Assembly (NCBI GenBank): GCA_019843655.1
Contig: JACDQD010000009.1
Location: 4,797,204-4,861,203 of the forward strand
Length of the DNA stretch: 64,000 nucleotides
Direction: 5' to 3'
DNA from: Lethocerus indicus
Taxonomy: Eukaryota > Arthropoda > Insecta > Hemiptera > Belostomatidae
The translations under genes and the position numbers were made by a program. Of the stretch, positions 59,775 through 64,000 are shown one piece after another. Within the stretch, counting starts at the first letter, position 1. Each line of letters opens with the position of its first letter. Under the pieces are notes generated by a model, which was not told where the DNA came from, did not search any database, and saw only the letters and a program-made list of their open reading frames with translations.

Positions 59775-60670
59775 CGGGTTGGACCCGTTCGGTGTTTGTC
59801 GTTTGGGTGTCCCTCGGACGAAGTCGATTATATTTTTTATACATATTGATAAGTCCCGGGACTTTCCTCCGGGCTCCATCTCCTGAAAAAAAAGTAATAA
59901 AACAGAGACCGGGAGCACGAAAGCGTATTGGCCGGTCGAAATTGAATTCATTACTCGGGCTTTGCGGGCGCTCTGATGGCTTTCGAATGACATTAACCTC
60001 CATTTTGTGCGGAATTTACAACGGTGTTGTCTTGCTGACCTTTCCGGCGACAATAAGTCACTTTACGAGTCATGTCGATAGTAAGTGTGCTAGTGCTATG
60101 AGCACTATTTTTTGTGTTCCATCGTGTATAGGCCTGTCTTAGGATTTCGCCAACGGCCGGTCCATCAATCATTCTATCGGTACCTCAAGACCTCACATTC
60201 AGACTGACATATCCTTAGTCACCTTCTGGGTAAGACTCTTGTGAAGGACGGTAGCCCTGAGGTATGTCACTTTAAATACATTAATACTTGAAAAGAGTTT
60301 TGTTTTGTTATCTGTTGCCGTGTAATTTCCTCTGCAGTCCATTAAAAAGGTTGTGGTGCTATTATTTTCACAGTGTCGGACGTACCCCAAGTTTTCCCAA
60401 TTACTTTCCGTCGGCATTATTTTTGAACAAATCTATTATATAAGTGATTCAATTTTAAAGGCGGTTGACTAATGATTTACGACAAAACCAATTAATACGG
60501 TTCCACGATAATCGGCATAGCGTTTGCAAGTTAGGCGGCCATAAATCCGTCCGGGTGTAATTATTCATTAGACCGAGTCGTCTATTTCTGGGTCTCTTTA
60601 TACTCACTCACTTCCCCCGCGAGGCCGGCCGCGGTGATTAATTGCCCTTGGGTAACAACACAGCTCGAGC
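59775..60670. other. Mixed non-coding stretch
   Basis: Moderately GC-rich at first. GGCCGGCC is at 60623-60630 and CATAAATC at 60540-60547. No gene is recognised. Confidence 0.55.
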
Positions 60671-60673
60671 GGA

Positions 60674-60946
60674 ATGAAATTAACATATACTAATGCAATA
60701 ATTTCTCGGATAGGTGTCGAGGTACCACCTCCTGTCGGTGCGTTAGTAAGACGCGGCGATGCGCGTCGGTCCATGCCAGATGTTGCCAGAGATGCAATAC
60801 GCGGAATTAATAACGTTTCGAAAATCGTATTTAAGAATGTACGAAACTCCCGAGTATATAAACATATAGCTGACCGAACGTGTTATACTCCAACAGCTCA
60901 ATGGTCCCATGAGTCGGCCGGAAGAGACTTCTTTCGGCAAGAATAA
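60674..60946 (+). CDS. Unrecognised 90-codon open frame, weak candidate only
   Basis: The frame runs from an ATG at 60674 in the context GCGGAATGA (G at -3) to a TAA at 60944-60946. Many codons start with a purine (GTC GAG GTA, GGC GAT GCG, GTT GCC AGA GAT GCA), a pattern common in real coding DNA. The peptide is basic, has a PPP motif near residue 18 and has no signal peptide or membrane segment. I recognise no family. A minus-strand frame (60743-60940) overlaps it. It could be a diverged transposon scrap, a small gene, or chance. Confidence 0.13.
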   Translation: MKLTYTNAIISRIGVEVPPPVGALVRRGDARRSMPDVARDAIRGINNVSKIVFKNVRNSRVYKHIADRTCYTPTAQWSHESAGRDFFRQE

Positions 60947-60949
60947 ATG

Positions 60950-62510
60950 CCTAACCTAACCTGTACAGTTTATAAGTATTTTCCATCATTACTAGTTTGA
61001 TTCCTGCGAAATTCTCTCGCAAATAATCACGCCTCAAGATTTCTTACGGTTAATTATTTTGATCAGGTTTTCCGAATCGATATTTTCCGCAAGATCGACT
61101 AAACAGTTATGGAAGCTTTAAACAACAGTGGCGGCGAACAATTAGGCTAGCGATCGCTGTTTTAATGGAGAGATAACGGTTAGCGCCGACTTCCCGTTAT
61201 CCTTTGGGATATTACAAATGCGCCCGTGTCATTGTCCAGATATTGAAATCGGGGAGGAGGGCTCCGGCACTCCGCGAAAAGGGCATTTATCAGAACCGAA
61301 GGGAATTAAGTCGGCATAATTTTCCCCTTTCGGCGTTTGAAGAGTGGGCCTAATTGAAATAAATTTCAGCTCTCCACGGCCGAGGCGCGAGTCCAACAGC
61401 GGCGCAATTACAAAAATTGCCATAAATCGTCGGTCGCTCGTCCCCATTAGCGCGTCCCCGTTTCAAACTGGGTCCCGTTCTATCTGACTGGGCGGATCTG
61501 CGCTCGGCTTTCTTGTTATATTTTCTTGTTTTTTATTTCTGTTTCGCGGGGTGGATTGTATTCTCGCCTTTTTACATCGGGCGGGACGGCGTTTTTCGAG
61601 CCCGGCATATAATTGGTTAATTAAGTCCCAATGCATCATTCGGACCTCGTCGCCCGTCCTCCTAATTAAAGCCCCTCCATTCTGGTTTTTTTTCTCTACC
61701 CCGGCTCCGCTAGGTGGCTCTCCGCCAACTCCTCGGCCTTATCTCTTCCTTTCGCGGATTTAATTTCCCCGTCCGGATTTTATTTCGAGCCTATTTTATT
61801 TAATTTATTTTTTTTATTAAACGGCCGACATCCGGAACCGAAGCCTACTGATCGGTCAACTGCTTAGCAATTAATTAAGGTCTGTGCCCAAGCGATACGA
61901 GTACTATATCTGTGGTAGGAACGCCCGGCAATTACAGGTTTCTATTACTTAAGATGACTTTTCGTTACCTGTTCTAAATACATAATTAAAGATTTATCAA
62001 TACAAATAATACAATATCTATTAATGATTTAAATCGTGAAGGCTGTATAGTAATCTACTCAGAAACCTTTTGAACAATTCAATGTATTAACACTCACTTT
62101 CTGTTCTCAGGTCGAAACCCCTGTCATAAATTAAAACATAAATTTGGTAAAAAATTCTTGAAATATAGAAGGAGAACGTTTTGTTTAACATTAGCTCCTA
62201 GCATTTATTTCTGCTTATATCGCGTTTCCCATAACTATGCACGGTCTAAGAGTAATCGTTCACTTATGGAAGCGTTTCATTATCATTGCCGAAATATTTT
62301 CCAGTCTGAAAAATTGAGTGAATGGAGCCTAGGGAATAAGAATAAGAAGACAGGTAGAGAGCTAAGCGGTAAAGAATGGAGGATAAGGATTGAAGTTGGA
62401 CGGGTCGGTGGGGGCCTCCGGGTCTTTGTCGGACCCCGAGAGCGGATGTGGACGACATCGACGAATGTGTCTGCCAATTATTGGCCGAAGAGTCATTAAT
62501 AAAGAAAAGA
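60950..62510. other. Mixed stretch, GC-rich centre
   Basis: Starts with CCTAACCTAACCT at 60950-60962, too short to call a telomere-like repeat. The region 61220-61780 is GC-rich. Positions 61800-62330 are AT-rich. No gene is recognised. Confidence 0.55.
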
Positions 62511-62512
62511 CA

Positions 62513-62585
62513 GTGGAGTGGAGTGGAGTGGTGGAGGAGGAGGAGGAGGAGGAGGAGGAGGAGGAGGAGGAGGAGGAGGAGGAGG
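62513..62585. repeat. Compound microsatellite (GTGGA)n(GGA)n
   Basis: About four GTGGA pentamers (62513-62531) run into seventeen or so GGA units (62533-62585). Frames through it give poly-E, poly-R or poly-G. The G-rich strand could form quadruplexes. Confidence 0.97.
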
Positions 62586-62589
62586 GGCA

Positions 62590-64000
62590 GGCAGTTCCAC
62601 TTCAACGGTAGAGAGATGTATGGGCTCCTCTCCATTGTACCTCCTGCCACCGACGGTAGGGCCACCGGCGTATCAGTCATACAGTTGTTGGGAGAGAAAA
62701 ACTAGAAAGTCGTCTCTGGGGGTTGAACTGGCCCGCCATCGGTCAATCACAAAGCGGGCACGACACCCCTTGGGCTTTCTTCACCCGGGGGCAAAACTCG
62801 ACCAGATTAAGATCTACGAATAAAAGGGCCGCATTAAAATTTGTAACCGGTTTAAGTTGGAGAGGTTAGCGAAAGTTCGGAATACCAACACTCTGGGGGA
62901 ATTAAGAAAAAAGCGAATAAAATATTTTAATAGAAGGGTTTAATTATACTATTTTATTATTGTAATTATAAACGTTCGTAATATTATTATTTAATTTATT
63001 TGCGTATTATAAACGAATATTCCCAGATTAATTAAGGTTAATTTTAAACGGAAGCGAAATAACGTAATTACTGGGCCCGGGTTTTAATAGTTTCTTAATT
63101 TTAAATAAGGCCGGAATTGCCGGAAAATCGTCTAATCATTGTTGCTGCCCCCCAACTTCATTCACTAACGCGCTATTCCTTAACGTATATTACGAATGGG
63201 CAACTAATTAACGCGGCGATGGGGTCATTAGAAGCCCACATATAGGGGGGAGGCTTAATCTCCGCCCATTCAAATCGTACTTAACCTTTCCGACACCTTT
63301 CATTAAAACCGGCTCTCGAGTACCGGAGGAGGTACTCGGGTAACGTTTCGAATGGTATACTGCCCGGTTGGATAAGGGGGCACAAAGCGAGGTCGTCTTA
63401 TTTTCTCAGGCACGCACACGCGCGCGCCGATGTATAAAAGACAGGCTCATAGTTTACCGTTTAAGTGCGGAAAATTTAATTAGCCGTTTGATTCAGGCAT
63501 ACTGATAGAGGAGGCGGCGTCGGTTATGTCTCCGGGAAGGCAGGGCTTTAACTAACAGTCGGGTCGGTTTACACTTATGGTAAGGGAATTAACGAAGCGC
63601 CCGGCCCCGAGGCCTGAATGAAGAGTTCTGTCGCGTCGGCCGTAAAGGGCGCTGTTTAATTGACAGCCAGTGTGGGAGTCGTCCACTGCTCTCAGCGAGC
63701 CTGAGAATCGGGCGTAAATACTCCTCTCCCCCTCACCAAGGTAATTGTCCCATTTGCAGGCCCCCAGCGGCCTATTCACTTTTCAACTGAACCTGCCAAA
63801 TCTCATTCGCCACATTTGTAAGGGGAACCGAGCACCCGGTGACGCTTCCAGGTTCATCGTCGGGGTTGACGCCCCAATTTACGACCGGCAACGGCGTTGG
63901 CGCGGTTACAACGTACAATTGTTATACCAGAATCAGTCATATTCCGACAGAATTCGTCGATTGCCTTCGTTTTTAATTCTGTTATTAGTTGGGAAGAACC
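62590..64000. other. Mixed stretch to the window end
   Basis: Positions 62590-62830 and 63160-63900 are GC-rich, with an AT-rich gap at 62880-63060. A hairpin lies at 63315-63340. No gene is recognised. Confidence 0.6.
63315..63340. repeat. Stable short hairpin
   Basis: CGAGTACC pairs with GGTACTCG around GGAGGA; a G:T and a C:G pair extend the stem to ten. Confidence 0.9.

Noticed and set aside
59440..60003. Longest open frame in the window (187 codons, minus strand)
   Set aside because: It runs through the GA/CT tract, which suppresses stops in that frame. The rest has no domain, and an overlapping minus-strand frame is also open.
60950..60962. CCTAACCTAACCT, like the insect telomere repeat TTAGG
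   Set aside because: Only about 2.6 units; another two-unit match near 1780 shows that such short matches are common.
1..64000. CRISPR arrays, insertion sequences or prokaryotic operons
   Set aside because: No regularly spaced direct repeats, transposase frames or dense gene packing were seen; the sequence is eukaryotic in character.

Overview
This 64 kb window is eukaryotic nuclear DNA, most likely from an arthropod and probably an insect; I cannot name the species. The reasons are these. There are no long open frames (the longest is under 190 codons and runs through a dinucleotide repeat) and no bacterial gene or operon organisation. Long (AG)n, (CT)n and (GGA)n microsatellites are present. 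Several diverged copies of small non-autonomous inverted-repeat elements are present. CG dinucleotides are common throughout, which fits an invertebrate genome whose intergenic DNA is not methylated.

I found no protein-coding gene, tRNA, rRNA or known microRNA that I can support. Two short frames, at 384-602 (+) and 674 bases after position 60000 (60674-60946, +), have a mildly coding-like codon pattern but match nothing I recognise. The window is best read as a large intergenic region or the inside of a very long intron.

Layout: positions 1-21400 are mostly AT-rich, with small GC-rich islands near 270-520, 2230-2360, 7090-7160, 11560-11780, 12400-12680 and 16620-17120. A compact CpG-rich island lies at 21440-21840. 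Positions 21900-27850 are AT-rich again. GC-rich blocks, one of them strongly purine-biased, lie at 27900-28330 and 29580-30130. Positions 30300-39000 are the most AT-rich and carry most of the recognisable dispersed repeats. From about 39000, and densely from 47300 to the end, GC-rich islands recur every 1-2 kb.

The clearest biological units are two dispersed repeat families. Family B is a foldback, MITE-like element. One copy at 33860-34200 has two arms of about 125 bases; a shorter copy lies at 54133-54389; diverged half copies or fragments lie at 15046-15096, 35593-35697, 44101-44142, 53994-54089 and 57341-57390. Family A is an element of about 120 bases with an exact shared 18-base core and a GC hairpin, at 15111-15232 and 31012-31136. 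One tRNA-like pol III A-box/B-box pair on the minus strand near 1813-1862 may mark a SINE relic. An imperfect 36-base direct repeat at 28824-28859 and 29629-29663 has no transposon hallmark that I can see.

The mosaic of GC-rich islands in AT-rich DNA, the excess of the octamer GGCCGGCC, long GA tracts (possible GAGA-factor sites) and strand-biased CATAAATC words would suit the regulatory landscape of a developmental gene. That is inference from composition and motif words only; no exon anchors it. I did not find a clear new biological system.
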